Assembly (NCBI GenBank): GCA_002722105.1
Contig: PBKF01000032.1
Coordinates: 1-10,676, forward strand
Reading direction: 5' to 3'
Source: Fidelibacterota bacterium
GTDB taxonomy: Bacteria; Marinisomatota; Marinisomatia; Marinisomatales; UBA1611
DNA: 10,676 bases
Part shown: in pieces, positions 1-7,449 of the stretch
How positions within the stretch are numbered: the stretch's first letter is position 1
Layout: every line of letters begins with the position of its first letter
Program-made: the position numbers and the translations under genes
The notes under the pieces: generated by a model
What the model was told of the DNA's origin: nothing
The model's input: the letters and a program-made list of their open reading frames with translations, nothing else
Database searches by the model: none

Positions 1-2049
1 TTGTATGGACCGGATGCTTCACAAGGCCTGTTAAATATTATAACAAAGACTCCAAAGACAGATGATGAAAATGAAATCAATTTTAGTATTTCTAATTTAG
101 ATAAATATCGTATTGGAGGTAGGTTTACAAAATCCTATAATAAATTTGCATTTGATATTACTGGAACAGCTACCAGAGCAAATGAATTACCATATGGAAA
201 TACAGACAATAAGAACCCAATATACTGGCAATTAGGCGGAAATGAAGAAAAACTTTACCTTAATGAAGATTACTATTCACCGATTAAAGTAGATAGAACT
301 CAACTACGAACAACTGGCTATTACTACCTAAATCATAATAGTGAGTTAGCTGTTTTTTACAATCTTATTGGTGGGAAAGGATATGCAATGGGTAGTCTTG
401 GTCCTATCTATAATAGAGATATGGATCAGAAACAATACGGACTAAAATACAACAATAATAACCATACTCTCCGCTTAACTTTAATTGATCAAATAGCGGA
501 CGCGCAATTTAGATCTACAATAGCACAGTATCAGGTTCTTATTAGAGATGAAAACGATAAGAGTTTGCCTTGGAAGCAAGCATTAGATGCATTTGAACAA
601 GATAGTATTGGTTATTGGCTAAAGTTTAATAGCAGGGACTTTATAATGGATTACCAGTTCAATCAAAGATTTTCAGATCGAATACAACTAGTTACGGGGT
701 TTGATTATGAATTTAAAGATCCAAACACAGATAGAACGGCAGTAGCAGATCGAGGTATAGACCCTTTTGTCGGAGGTTTACGTGGCCCGGACTTAAAAGA
801 ATATAGATATGGTTTGTATAGTCAAATTGAATATGACTTGCTGAATAATTATTCACTGACAGGATCTATTCGTTTCGATGGGCATGAATTTTACGGCGAT
901 AAAATTTCCCCAAGACTTGCCTTAGTACGTGATAATTTCATGAATGGAAGCTTAAAACTCATCGCTGGAACAGGTTTTAAAGCTCCGACCCTACTTGAAA
1001 GAAATGTTTATTCTGGAACAAAAAATGTGTTTAGTGGAACATCGGAGCAAGGGTATCCTTACGACTGGGTTGGTAATGGGATAGCGATGGGTTCATCTGA
1101 AGGATTTACAGTTTTAGAATTTAAAGATAAAGATGGGAATGGTGTTTATAGTAAAAATGATTCTTTATTGAATTCTAATTTTATAGAACCACTTAAACTG
1201 GAAGAACTGCAATCAATTGAATTAGCATATACAGGAATAATAAATAGAAAGAATATGATTAGTTTTAATTTTTATAGTGGTAAATATAAGAATTTTAAAG
1301 GCCCACTAAGTCCTTTCGGTTTTACTGGCTGGGGATGGAATCCTTATGTTGATTATTTTTATTCAGCTTTAGGTGATGATGAAATTAGACAAATCAATAT
1401 TGGTGATAATTTAATATCTGATGAACCGCTCCCACCTTGGACTTATTTTTTAACATATCAAACATTACCAATTGATGTGATATTTTTTGGAATCGATGGA
1501 GGATGGAAGCATTTGGGTGAAAAATTTGAAATTGAAATGAATTTTTCTTATTTCAATGATGATGATTTAATTGGTAAGAGAGATAAAGGAAAAAAGTATG
1601 AGCTTTACATAGATTATCCTGATTCTTCAGCCACAAATAATGCAGATAGCATATACAGCGAATATTATGATTATAGAAGGATTTACAGCAATACATCGAA
1701 TTTAAAAGGCTCTCTGGTTTTTACTTCGTTAAATACATTTGTAGAAAATTTGACAGCTTCTATATCACTCAAATGGACAAAACCTTTTGATTTTGTCAGT
1801 GGTGATTTTGAAGCTACTGCTGAACGAGAAGGCCAATTTTCTCAATTCAGTGGTGGAACGGCATCCTGGTATTTAAATCCAGGACAAATTGGTGGAGGAA
1901 TTTATGCTGATATTGATATGATCTGGGTTCAAGATAAAATTCACTACGGTTTTTCAATAAAAAATATTTTTGAATCACAGACTTCTACATTTCCTTTATC
2001 TCCAAAAATTCCAAGATCATTTGAATTTGAAACAGGGTATAGATTTTAG
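1..2049 (+). CDS. TonB-dependent outer-membrane receptor, C-terminal part (5' truncated by window edge)
   Basis: Outer-membrane active transporter of the TonB-dependent receptor family; the substrate cannot be told from sequence. The visible 682 residues begin at the end of the plug domain (LYGPDASQGLLNIITKTP, the usual Y-G-x-x-A-x-x-G-x-x-N-I-x-T-K plug ending). They continue into the 22-strand barrel, with alternating aromatic and polar strands and the family box around residues 320-410 (GTGFKAPTLLERN, then PLKLEELQSIELAYTG). The protein ends in the aromatic FETGYRF, as outer-membrane barrels do for BAM recognition. The TTG at base 1 is not a real start: signal peptide, TonB box and most of the plug must lie upstream. 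Residues 376-387 (DKDGNGVYSKND) form a canonical 12-residue EF-hand-type loop, probably in an extracellular loop. The stop is TAG, and the next gene starts 37 bases later on the same strand. Family assignment is firm; ligand unknown. Confidence 0.95.
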   Translation: MYGPDASQGLLNIITKTPKTDDENEINFSISNLDKYRIGGRFTKSYNKFAFDITGTATRANELPYGNTDNKNPIYWQLGGNEEKLYLNEDYYSPIKVDRTQLRTTGYYYLNHNSELAVFYNLIGGKGYAMGSLGPIYNRDMDQKQYGLKYNNNNHTLRLTLIDQIADAQFRSTIAQYQVLIRDENDKSLPWKQALDAFEQDSIGYWLKFNSRDFIMDYQFNQRFSDRIQLVTGFDYEFKDPNTDRTAVADRGIDPFVGGLRGPDLKEYRYGLYSQIEYDLLNNYSLTGSIRFDGHEFYGDKISPRLALVRDNFMNGSLKLIAGTGFKAPTLLERNVYSGTKNVFSGTSEQGYPYDWVGNGIAMGSSEGFTVLEFKDKDGNGVYSKNDSLLNSNFIEPLKLEELQSIELAYTGIINRKNMISFNFYSGKYKNFKGPLSPFGFTGWGWNPYVDYFYSALGDDEIRQINIGDNLISDEPLPPWTYFLTYQTLPIDVIFFGIDGGWKHLGEKFEIEMNFSYFNDDDLIGKRDKGKKYELYIDYPDSSATNNADSIYSEYYDYRRIYSNTSNLKGSLVFTSLNTFVENLTASISLKWTKPFDFVSGDFEATAEREGQFSQFSGGTASWYLNPGQIGGGIYADIDMIWVQDKIHYGFSIKNIFESQTSTFPLSPKIPRSFEFETGYRF

Positions 2050-2086
2050 GAGCAGAGTTTTGATTAAATTCCAAACACATAAGTAA

Positions 2087-2449
2087 ATGGGTACAAAGAC
2101 ACTTACTACAGCTATAGAAAAGGTACTGCCCACCGCAATACTTAAGCTGGATGGTCCATTCAATGATTTCCATGCAAAAGAGTTAATTGGTATTATTGAC
2201 GATCTTCTTACACAGGATTTTGTACACTTTATTATTAATTTTAAAAACTGTACTGAAGTCAATAACTATGGTGTCTCAGTACTTATTAATCTTATCGGTT
2301 CTATCAACAAAAATAATGGAAAATTAATTTTTACAAATGTTGATCAGCAACTAGAAAAAAAATTGAAAATGATGGGTTTGGCAGCCTATGCAGAATTCTA
2401 TTCTGAAGACAAAGTTGCTTTACAAAGTCTCATCGAAAAACATGAATAA
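2087..2449 (+). CDS. STAS-domain protein, anti-sigma factor antagonist-like, lacking the phospho-serine
   Basis: A single STAS domain of 120 residues, the usual size for SpoIIAA/RsbV-type anti-sigma factor antagonists. These cytoplasmic proteins bind an anti-sigma kinase when unphosphorylated and are reset by SpoIIE/RsbU-type phosphatases. The fold pattern is visible: strand AILKLDGPF (about 17-25), helix 28-43, strand FVHFIINFKNC (45-55), helix after YGVSVLINLIG, strand GKLIFTNV (78-85) and a final helix. The family has Asp-Ser-Ser-Gly at the phosphorylation site; here the aligned residues are N59-N60-Y61-G62, so the phospho-acceptor serine is Asn and its neighbour Tyr. The start is the ATG in TAAATG; there is no Shine-Dalgarno sequence. 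It lies 14 bases before a gene for a SpoIIE-type phosphatase, so the two are almost certainly co-transcribed and probably functionally linked. STAS membership is likely; the antagonist role is inferred from size and context. Confidence 0.87.
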   Translation: MGTKTLTTAIEKVLPTAILKLDGPFNDFHAKELIGIIDDLLTQDFVHFIINFKNCTEVNNYGVSVLINLIGSINKNNGKLIFTNVDQQLEKKLKMMGLAAYAEFYSEDKVALQSLIEKHE

Positions 2450-2463
2450 ACATCTCTAAATAA

Positions 2464-5079
2464 ATGTCCAAAATAATTTCAACAACTAAAATCATCCTTT
2501 GTTCTTTAAGTTGCATCTTGTCCAGTCAATCTACCGGTCAGTGGAAAAACTTCAGCTATACTGATGGTATTTCCAGTAATTACATATTTGATGTAGAAAA
2601 GGATCAGAATGGTAAAATATGGATTGGCACACAAAACGGTATCACTGTTTTCAATGGCAATCATATCAATAAGTACGGAACTGCTCATGGATTACCGGCT
2701 GACAATATAATTCATATTGTTAGCCTCCATAACACCATTTATGTTGCCACATCCAGTAAAGGGCTCTATGTGAAAAGCAATGATGGATTTGTCAAGTCGG
2801 ATATAATACAGGGAAACGAAATCTCATCAATGGTGAAGTTATCCGGAAATCTTTTTGTCTCCACCAATCTCGAAAATATTCTATATGATGGGGATAAAGT
2901 TTCTTTTATGGGGAGAGGTTTTCCCAATGAGAAGATTATCGATGTTTATTCATCTAATGAAACATCTAGATTTGCTTCCAAAAGTTCAATCATTAAGAAA
3001 GAAAAAAAATCTTTTGTAACTATTCCTGTCAAATTTCCAGGTTCTAAAACTTTTATTCAGGCATATTTATTTGATAACGGTGTTGAATATTTTGGTACAA
3101 ACAATGGATTGTTTTCCAAGAAAGGAAAGGGAGCATTAAAGAAAGTAAATGCATCAAATATTCTCGCTATTGCTAAACATCCAATAGGCTCTATATATGT
3201 AGGAACAAAAAAAGGAGCATTCATATTGGATAGAGGTAAAGTTAATAATCTAAATCCATATGGTGAATACACTGAACAATTTATTAGTAACCAAATCCAG
3301 TCTATAGACATAGTTAGTGAATCTGAAGTATGGTATTCAACTTTTGGCGCAGGCTTATTCCTGCAGGATCCTCAAACAATTCAAAACATTTCAGCAAAAG
3401 AAATTTTTCCTAATGGTGCAGTATATGACATGGCTAAACATGAAGATGAAATATATATTGCAACTGCGAATGGACTATATTCGTTTATAAATGGAAAAAA
3501 GAATAAACACTTTACTACCAAAGAAGGCCTGCCATCTAATAAAATCCTGGATATAGATATTGGCCCAAAAGGAATACTATGGTTAGCAACAACAAAAGGC
3601 CTCTCCCGGTTTGATGGCAAAACATTTAAAAATTATTCTAAAAAAGATGGACTACCTTCAAGTTTAGTCACTGCTGTACATATAGATGTTAAGAATCCAT
3701 CAATTATCTGGACTGGCTCTATCAGAAATGGGTTAACAAGGTTAGATAAAAATGGATTTTATACCTTTGCCGTTCAAGATGGACTACCAGCAAACAATAT
3801 TCAGGGAATTATTCAAAATAAGAATGGAGACCTGATCTTTGCTAATTATAATGCAGGGATTGTGGCTTTTGATGGAAAGAATTTTATACTATATGATGAT
3901 AATTTAGATGATAAGCGAATTATTGCTTTAGAAGTTGGTCCAAATGATGAAATATGGGCAGGGACAGAATCAGCAGGGATTGGTGTATTAGAAGGTGATA
4001 GCTTTCGAATGATTCGCGATTCAGATGGTCTGGGACATAATGAAATTTTTTCGTTGTATTTTGATGGTCAGAAAATGTGGGTTGGTACGTTTGGTGGTGG
4101 TGTGAGCTGCTATTCAGATGGATACTGGTTCACTATGAACTCTTCTGATGGTATCAATGGTAATTCAGTTGGAGCTGTTGTTTCTATTAGTAAAGAATCT
4201 GTTGCCATTGGTGGAGACGAAGGAATATCTATTTTCAATTTTCCTGATGGTACATTCCAACTTGGCATAGATCAAATTGTCACGCCAAAAGCAGATATTT
4301 CATTCCTCGAAGCCTCCCAAACTGGAATATCCGGAATAACCAATGACCGGTTTTATATAAATGCTAATCCATATTATTCAAAACCAACTCCAAGCAAAAT
4401 TGAATACAGAACTAGAATAATTACCAATGGTGAATCCGGAAAATGGTCAGCACCGAAATCTACACCACAAATCTCTTTCACTTCTGAAAATGTAGGATCA
4501 TATTCCATCGAGATTCAAGCGCTGGAAAGTAGAGTGAGATTTTCAAATATTGTTTCCATCTCATTTAATATCAGTAGAATCTGGTACCTGAATCCCAAAA
4601 CAGCCCTGCCTTTTTGGGGAAGTATTATATTATTGATTGGATTTTCAACTGTAACATTTATCAATTATCAGAAAAAAAGTAAAGAAGCAAAAGAATTAAG
4701 AGAAGCTGAGATTGAAAGACAGCAGGCTGAAATGGAAGAAGCAAGAGAATTTCAACAAGCTATGCTTCCAAAAGAAATGCCCAATACACCAGATTATGAA
4801 ATGGTTGGTTTCCAGCAAACTGCAACTGAAGTGGGTGGAGATTTCTTTGATTTTATGAAAAAGAAAGATGGTCGATGGATTGCGATCTGTGGAGATGCCA
4901 CAGGTCACGGGCTTACATCCGGTAATGTAGTCTCAATAACAAAAACTGCTATGAGTTCCCTCGTAGAGGAAGATCCTGTTCCCACACTAGATTCATTGAA
5001 CAAAACATTATTGAAAATGAATATCGGCTTGAATAGAATGTGTCTTAATATAGCAAATATTGGAAAAGATTCGATATGA
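2464..5079 (+). CDS. Propeller sensor-PP2C (SpoIIE/RsbU-type) phosphatase, N-terminal 871 residues up to an in-frame TGA
   Basis: Membrane sensor with a periplasmic propeller and a cytoplasmic Ser/Thr phosphatase. Domain order: signal peptide (about 1-26); 14 propeller blades recognisable by repeats such as IWIGTQNGI, IYVGTKKGA, LWLATTKGL and MWVGTFGGG (about 30-600), which fits two seven-bladed Reg_prop propellers; a Y_Y_Y-like beta domain (about 609-704); one membrane helix (717-735); a charged coiled coil (737-770); then the phosphatase, opening with AREFQQAMLPKEMP. First metal-binding residues are present: D793 in EVGGDFFD and D811 in GDATGHG. The same periplasmic layout is known from Bacteroides hybrid two-component sensors, but here the output is a phosphatase and not a histidine kinase. 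The TGA at 5077-5079 ends this product in mid-domain. The same frame continues to 5439 with the rest of the domain, so the ancestral protein was about 990 residues. As it stands this product should fold as a sensor but lack catalytic activity. Starts at ATG in TAAATG. Confidence 0.92.
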   Translation: MSKIISTTKIILCSLSCILSSQSTGQWKNFSYTDGISSNYIFDVEKDQNGKIWIGTQNGITVFNGNHINKYGTAHGLPADNIIHIVSLHNTIYVATSSKGLYVKSNDGFVKSDIIQGNEISSMVKLSGNLFVSTNLENILYDGDKVSFMGRGFPNEKIIDVYSSNETSRFASKSSIIKKEKKSFVTIPVKFPGSKTFIQAYLFDNGVEYFGTNNGLFSKKGKGALKKVNASNILAIAKHPIGSIYVGTKKGAFILDRGKVNNLNPYGEYTEQFISNQIQSIDIVSESEVWYSTFGAGLFLQDPQTIQNISAKEIFPNGAVYDMAKHEDEIYIATANGLYSFINGKKNKHFTTKEGLPSNKILDIDIGPKGILWLATTKGLSRFDGKTFKNYSKKDGLPSSLVTAVHIDVKNPSIIWTGSIRNGLTRLDKNGFYTFAVQDGLPANNIQGIIQNKNGDLIFANYNAGIVAFDGKNFILYDDNLDDKRIIALEVGPNDEIWAGTESAGIGVLEGDSFRMIRDSDGLGHNEIFSLYFDGQKMWVGTFGGGVSCYSDGYWFTMNSSDGINGNSVGAVVSISKESVAIGGDEGISIFNFPDGTFQLGIDQIVTPKADISFLEASQTGISGITNDRFYINANPYYSKPTPSKIEYRTRIITNGESGKWSAPKSTPQISFTSENVGSYSIEIQALESRVRFSNIVSISFNISRIWYLNPKTALPFWGSIILLIGFSTVTFINYQKKSKEAKELREAEIERQQAEMEEAREFQQAMLPKEMPNTPDYEMVGFQQTATEVGGDFFDFMKKKDGRWIAICGDATGHGLTSGNVVSITKTAMSSLVEEDPVPTLDSLNKTLLKMNIGLNRMCLNIANIGKDSI
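5077..5079 (+). other. In-frame TGA interrupting the phosphatase domain
   Basis: Codons before and after are in one frame: GGA AAA GAT TCG ATA TGA TTC TCT TCA GCA GGC ATG. The protein reads GKDSI-stop-FSSAGMPPAY, and SSAGMPP is the normal continuation of SpoIIE-type phosphatases, so no frameshift is involved. One base change (for example from CGA, CAA or TGG) explains it. Other genes here also end in TGA (5437-5439, 6731-6733), so TGA is a true stop in this genome. Confidence 0.95.
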
Positions 5080-5094
5080 TTCTCTTCAGCAGGC

Positions 5095-5439
5095 ATGCCA
5101 CCTGCGTATTTTTATTCTGCAGATAGAGATGAATTAGAAGAAGTTCTCGTAGGGGCCTTACCATTGGGTTCATTTCCTGATGCAATACATATGGAGCAGG
5201 AGATAACTTTCAAAGCGAAGGGTGATACTTTAATTATGATGTCAGATGGTCTGCCAGAAGCTGAAAATGTTAATAATGAAATGGTAGGTTATGATAAAAC
5301 AGAAGAAACTATCAGATCTCTTATATCCCGATCTGCTGATGAAATAAAAGATGGATTGGTAGACCTTTGTAATAATTGGCTAGATGGCAATGCAGAACTG
5401 AAAGACGATATGACGTTTGTCATTATTAAGAAAAAGTGA
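5095..5439 (+). pseudogene. C-terminal part of the interrupted SpoIIE/RsbU-type phosphatase
   Basis: This stretch is the rest of the phosphatase of the gene starting at 2464, in the same frame and separated from it only by the TGA at 5077-5079. The homologous sequence really begins at 5080 (FSSAG); 5095 is the first ATG, inside the AGMPP motif. It holds the remaining family motifs: GMPPAYFY, LPLGSFPD, the metal-site aspartate in TLIMMSDGLPEA (D928 in read-through numbering) and the final DDMTFVII (D981/D982). By itself it lacks the D793 and D811 sites and cannot be an active phosphatase. No Shine-Dalgarno sequence precedes the ATG. If translated at all, it would be by read-through of the TGA or by re-initiation 15 bases later, where it might complement the N-terminal piece; that is speculative. 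It is best annotated as the 3' half of a broken gene, or as one gene with a sequencing error. Confidence 0.85.
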
Positions 5440-5463
5440 CAGAGTGTAATCTTTTCCTATAAT
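5436..5463 (+). promoter_or_regulatory. Possible sigma70-type promoter for the cyclase-lipoprotein pair
   Basis: GTGACA (5436-5441) and TATAAT (5458-5463) are separated by 16 bases: five of six and six of six matches to the housekeeping consensus. The -35 element overlaps the stop codon of the phosphatase gene. Transcription would begin near 5470, leaving an AT-rich leader of about 97 bases before the cyclase ATG. The region is very AT-rich, so chance matches are common, and it is unknown which promoter code this organism uses. Confidence 0.35.
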
Positions 5464-5566
5464 AATGGTTAAAATTTATACAAAATATTTACTACCATCC
5501 ATTTCATAAATATTCATATTATATATTAAACCATATTATTAATTAATACGAATAAATTATAATATT

Positions 5567-6733
5567 ATGAATTATATCAAAAATAAATTTTGGAATTACT
5601 TAGGGAGTAAAGCTACAGAAAATGGACATCAGCCTGCTCCCATACTAGAAAATGAATCAGAGCGGCTACGTGATTTAGAATCTTTGGGCATAGTTGAGCA
5701 AAACATAAGGCAGGATCAACGATTTGCATCCTTACCAAAACTGGCATCCTATTTAACTAGTTGCCCCCAAGCGTGGATCAATATCATTGATGAAGACACG
5801 CAGCACTGTAAAGCTGACTTCGGTCAGAATTCTGTATTATCTTATATGAGTAGAGAAATTCCTCGAGGATTAACCGCATGCCAATTTGTACTAAATAATA
5901 ACTGCGAGCCACTTGTAATTGAAGATTGTACTGTAGATGACCGTACCAAGGTCATATCTGAAACCAGTGGTGGCACCTTTCCTAAATTTTATGCTGGTAG
6001 TCCTATCGTAAGTAAAAAGGGATTTATACTTGGTACTTTTTGCGTAATGGATGAAGAGCCTCGCTCAATTAGCCACCAACAATTAGATGGTCTTAGACTG
6101 TTAGCTGATCAGTTTGTAGAATTATTAGATACTCGATCTGCTGATTTAAAAAATGATAATAAAAATGAAATAATTGGCGTAACAGGGGAGTATTATTCTC
6201 TAGCCACCATACTATTTGCAGACTTTGCAGGCTTCACCAAAAAGACAGAAGAGATGCAACCCGGTGAACTTTTAGAAGTTTTGAGTTCCTACTTCAATGG
6301 ATTTGACCAAATAATAGATCGATTTGGTTTAAAAAAGGTGAAGACGATTGGTGATGCATATATGGCAATTGGCGGAGTACCTGATAAAGGATCTGAGCAT
6401 GCAACTCAAGTCTGTAAAGCTGCACAGGAAATGATGAAATATGTCAATGGAATGAGTGTTCAGCAAGAAGCCTTGGGAAAAGATACTTGGAAACTCAGAA
6501 TTGGCATTAATACCGGCCCAGTTATTGCAGGAAATACAGGGGATAATTTTGATATATGGGGTGATGCCGTAAATGTGGCAGCGCGGATGGAAAGTGCTGG
6601 AGAAACCGGTAAAATCCATATATCTGATAAAACAAAACAATTTCTGCCAGACTCTGCTAAAGTTACCTTTCGTGAAAAAGTAAATCTAAAAAATAAAGGT
6701 GAGTTGAATACATTTTTTCTTGATGAAATTTGA
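5567..6733 (+). CDS. GAF domain-class III nucleotide cyclase, predicted adenylate cyclase
   Basis: Soluble cytoplasmic enzyme of 388 residues predicted to make cAMP from ATP. Residues about 40-188 form a GAF sensory domain (AWINIIDEDTQHCKADFG, FYAGSPIV and GFILGTFCVMDEEPR are typical). Residues about 208-385 form a class III cyclase catalytic domain. Its active-site residues are all visible: metal-binding D219 (LFADFAGFT) and D263 (KTIGDAYM), adenine-selecting K259 and D329 (FDIWGDAVN), and transition-state residues N336 and R340 (NVAAR). Lys/Asp at the selectivity positions points to ATP and not GTP. No membrane helix or signal peptide is seen, so the input is probably cytoplasmic and sensed by the GAF domain; the ligand is unknown. 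A 127-base gap separates it from the phosphatase gene, so it may have its own promoter. Its stop codon overlaps the next start (TGATG), indicating translational coupling. No Shine-Dalgarno sequence precedes the ATG. The catalytic call is firm; nucleotide specificity is inferred. Confidence 0.93.
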   Translation: MNYIKNKFWNYLGSKATENGHQPAPILENESERLRDLESLGIVEQNIRQDQRFASLPKLASYLTSCPQAWINIIDEDTQHCKADFGQNSVLSYMSREIPRGLTACQFVLNNNCEPLVIEDCTVDDRTKVISETSGGTFPKFYAGSPIVSKKGFILGTFCVMDEEPRSISHQQLDGLRLLADQFVELLDTRSADLKNDNKNEIIGVTGEYYSLATILFADFAGFTKKTEEMQPGELLEVLSSYFNGFDQIIDRFGLKKVKTIGDAYMAIGGVPDKGSEHATQVCKAAQEMMKYVNGMSVQQEALGKDTWKLRIGINTGPVIAGNTGDNFDIWGDAVNVAARMESAGETGKIHISDKTKQFLPDSAKVTFREKVNLKNKGELNTFFLDEI

Positions 6734-7224
6734 TGAGAAGTAAATCTGTAACCAATCTGTTATTTTTACATCTAATTCTTTTACTGACTGGCTGTTACAG
6801 GCCTTCAATTACAACAAGTGTATTGAACCAACATTCCTATAAGTATTATCTGGGAATTGCCACAGCTTTTACTTTTCAGAAACAATCAGAAGAAATTTTA
6901 TTAAAACATGGATACAAAGTCAGCCATTATGATAATCAAGCCTTGTTTTTAGCCATTGACACTGATTGGAAGGATCGCCAATTAACTGAAACAGAAAGAA
7001 AAAAAAGTTATCATGAATCAAAGACGAAAATCTTGCTGACTGCTACAAAAGACCTTCAATCTTCAAAAGATTATAAGCAAGATCTATACAGTTGCTATAT
7101 GGATGTGATTAATATGTGTAGTAATAATATAAATTGGATTGAATTTTATCGCTCCCCTGAATTGAAATTACAAATTGATTCCATTGCGCATGAAATTCAA
7201 TTTGAATTTCAGAATCTATTTTAA
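6733..7224 (+). CDS. Small predicted lipoprotein of unknown function
   Basis: I do not recognise a family. The 163-residue product has a clear lipoprotein signal: MRSK, then a hydrophobic stretch ending in the lipobox L18-T19-G20-C21, so Cys21 should be lipidated and the mature protein (about 143 residues) anchored in a membrane facing the periplasm or surface. The mature part is polar, with charged helical segments (about 80-117) and two further cysteines (C121 and C129) that could pair. The ATG at 6733 is preferred over the TTG at 6730 because it shares its A with the cyclase stop (TGATG), a common coupling arrangement, and places a basic MRSK start before the hydrophobic core. Coupling with the cyclase suggests a shared role, but nothing in the sequence says what. 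Confidence 0.8.
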   Translation: MRSKSVTNLLFLHLILLLTGCYRPSITTSVLNQHSYKYYLGIATAFTFQKQSEEILLKHGYKVSHYDNQALFLAIDTDWKDRQLTETERKKSYHESKTKILLTATKDLQSSKDYKQDLYSCYMDVINMCSNNINWIEFYRSPELKLQIDSIAHEIQFEFQNLF

Positions 7225-7282
7225 TAGAAATTATTCAATAGTTCATTTATTCAATGGCCACAAATAAGAGCTATAATTTTAT

Positions 7283-7315
7283 CTTGACATTTTTAAAAAG
7301 AGTAGATTAGGTTTA
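7283..7315 (+). promoter_or_regulatory. Possible Bacteroidota-type promoter for the second receptor
   Basis: CTTG (7283-7286) followed after 21 bases by TAGGTTTA (7308-7315) resembles the Bacteroides housekeeping pattern TTTG - about 19-21 bases - TAnnTTTG, with one mismatch in each element. The first element also reads TTGACA (7284-7289), but no good -10 box lies 16-18 bases after it. It would give a leader of about 200 bases. A guess that depends on the organism belonging to this lineage. Confidence 0.22.
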
Positions 7316-7449
7316 GTGTAAGAAATTAGTATCGATAAAATAAGTATGATATACTAGTATGTGAATTGGATACCTAATGAACTATATTCACAGTATTGAT
7401 AAATATTATAAAACAACAAAATAAACGTCAAAACTAATATTGATCCAAT

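Noticed and set aside
1..3. TTG at the first base as start of the first receptor
   Set aside because: It falls inside the plug domain, so the protein clearly continues upstream of the window.
5077..5079. TGA as a reassigned sense codon (for example Trp) in this genome
   Set aside because: Genes at 5437-5439 and 6731-6733 end in TGA exactly where their domains end, and the cyclase TGA overlaps the next start codon, so TGA acts as a stop here.
5558..5563. TATAAT just before the cyclase ATG as a promoter
   Set aside because: It lies 3 bases before the ATG, so transcription would start inside the gene; AT-rich background explains it.
7192..7228. AT hairpins at the end of the lipoprotein gene (GAAATTCA/TGAATTTC and TCTATT/AATAGA) as an intrinsic terminator
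   Set aside because: Stems contain almost no GC pairs, the first lies wholly inside the coding region, and no T run follows.
7360..7392. CRP/cAMP receptor protein site from TGTGA and TCACA, tempting because of the cyclase upstream
   Set aside because: The half-sites are 23 bases apart and not the 6 bases a CRP dimer needs, so it does not fit the known site.
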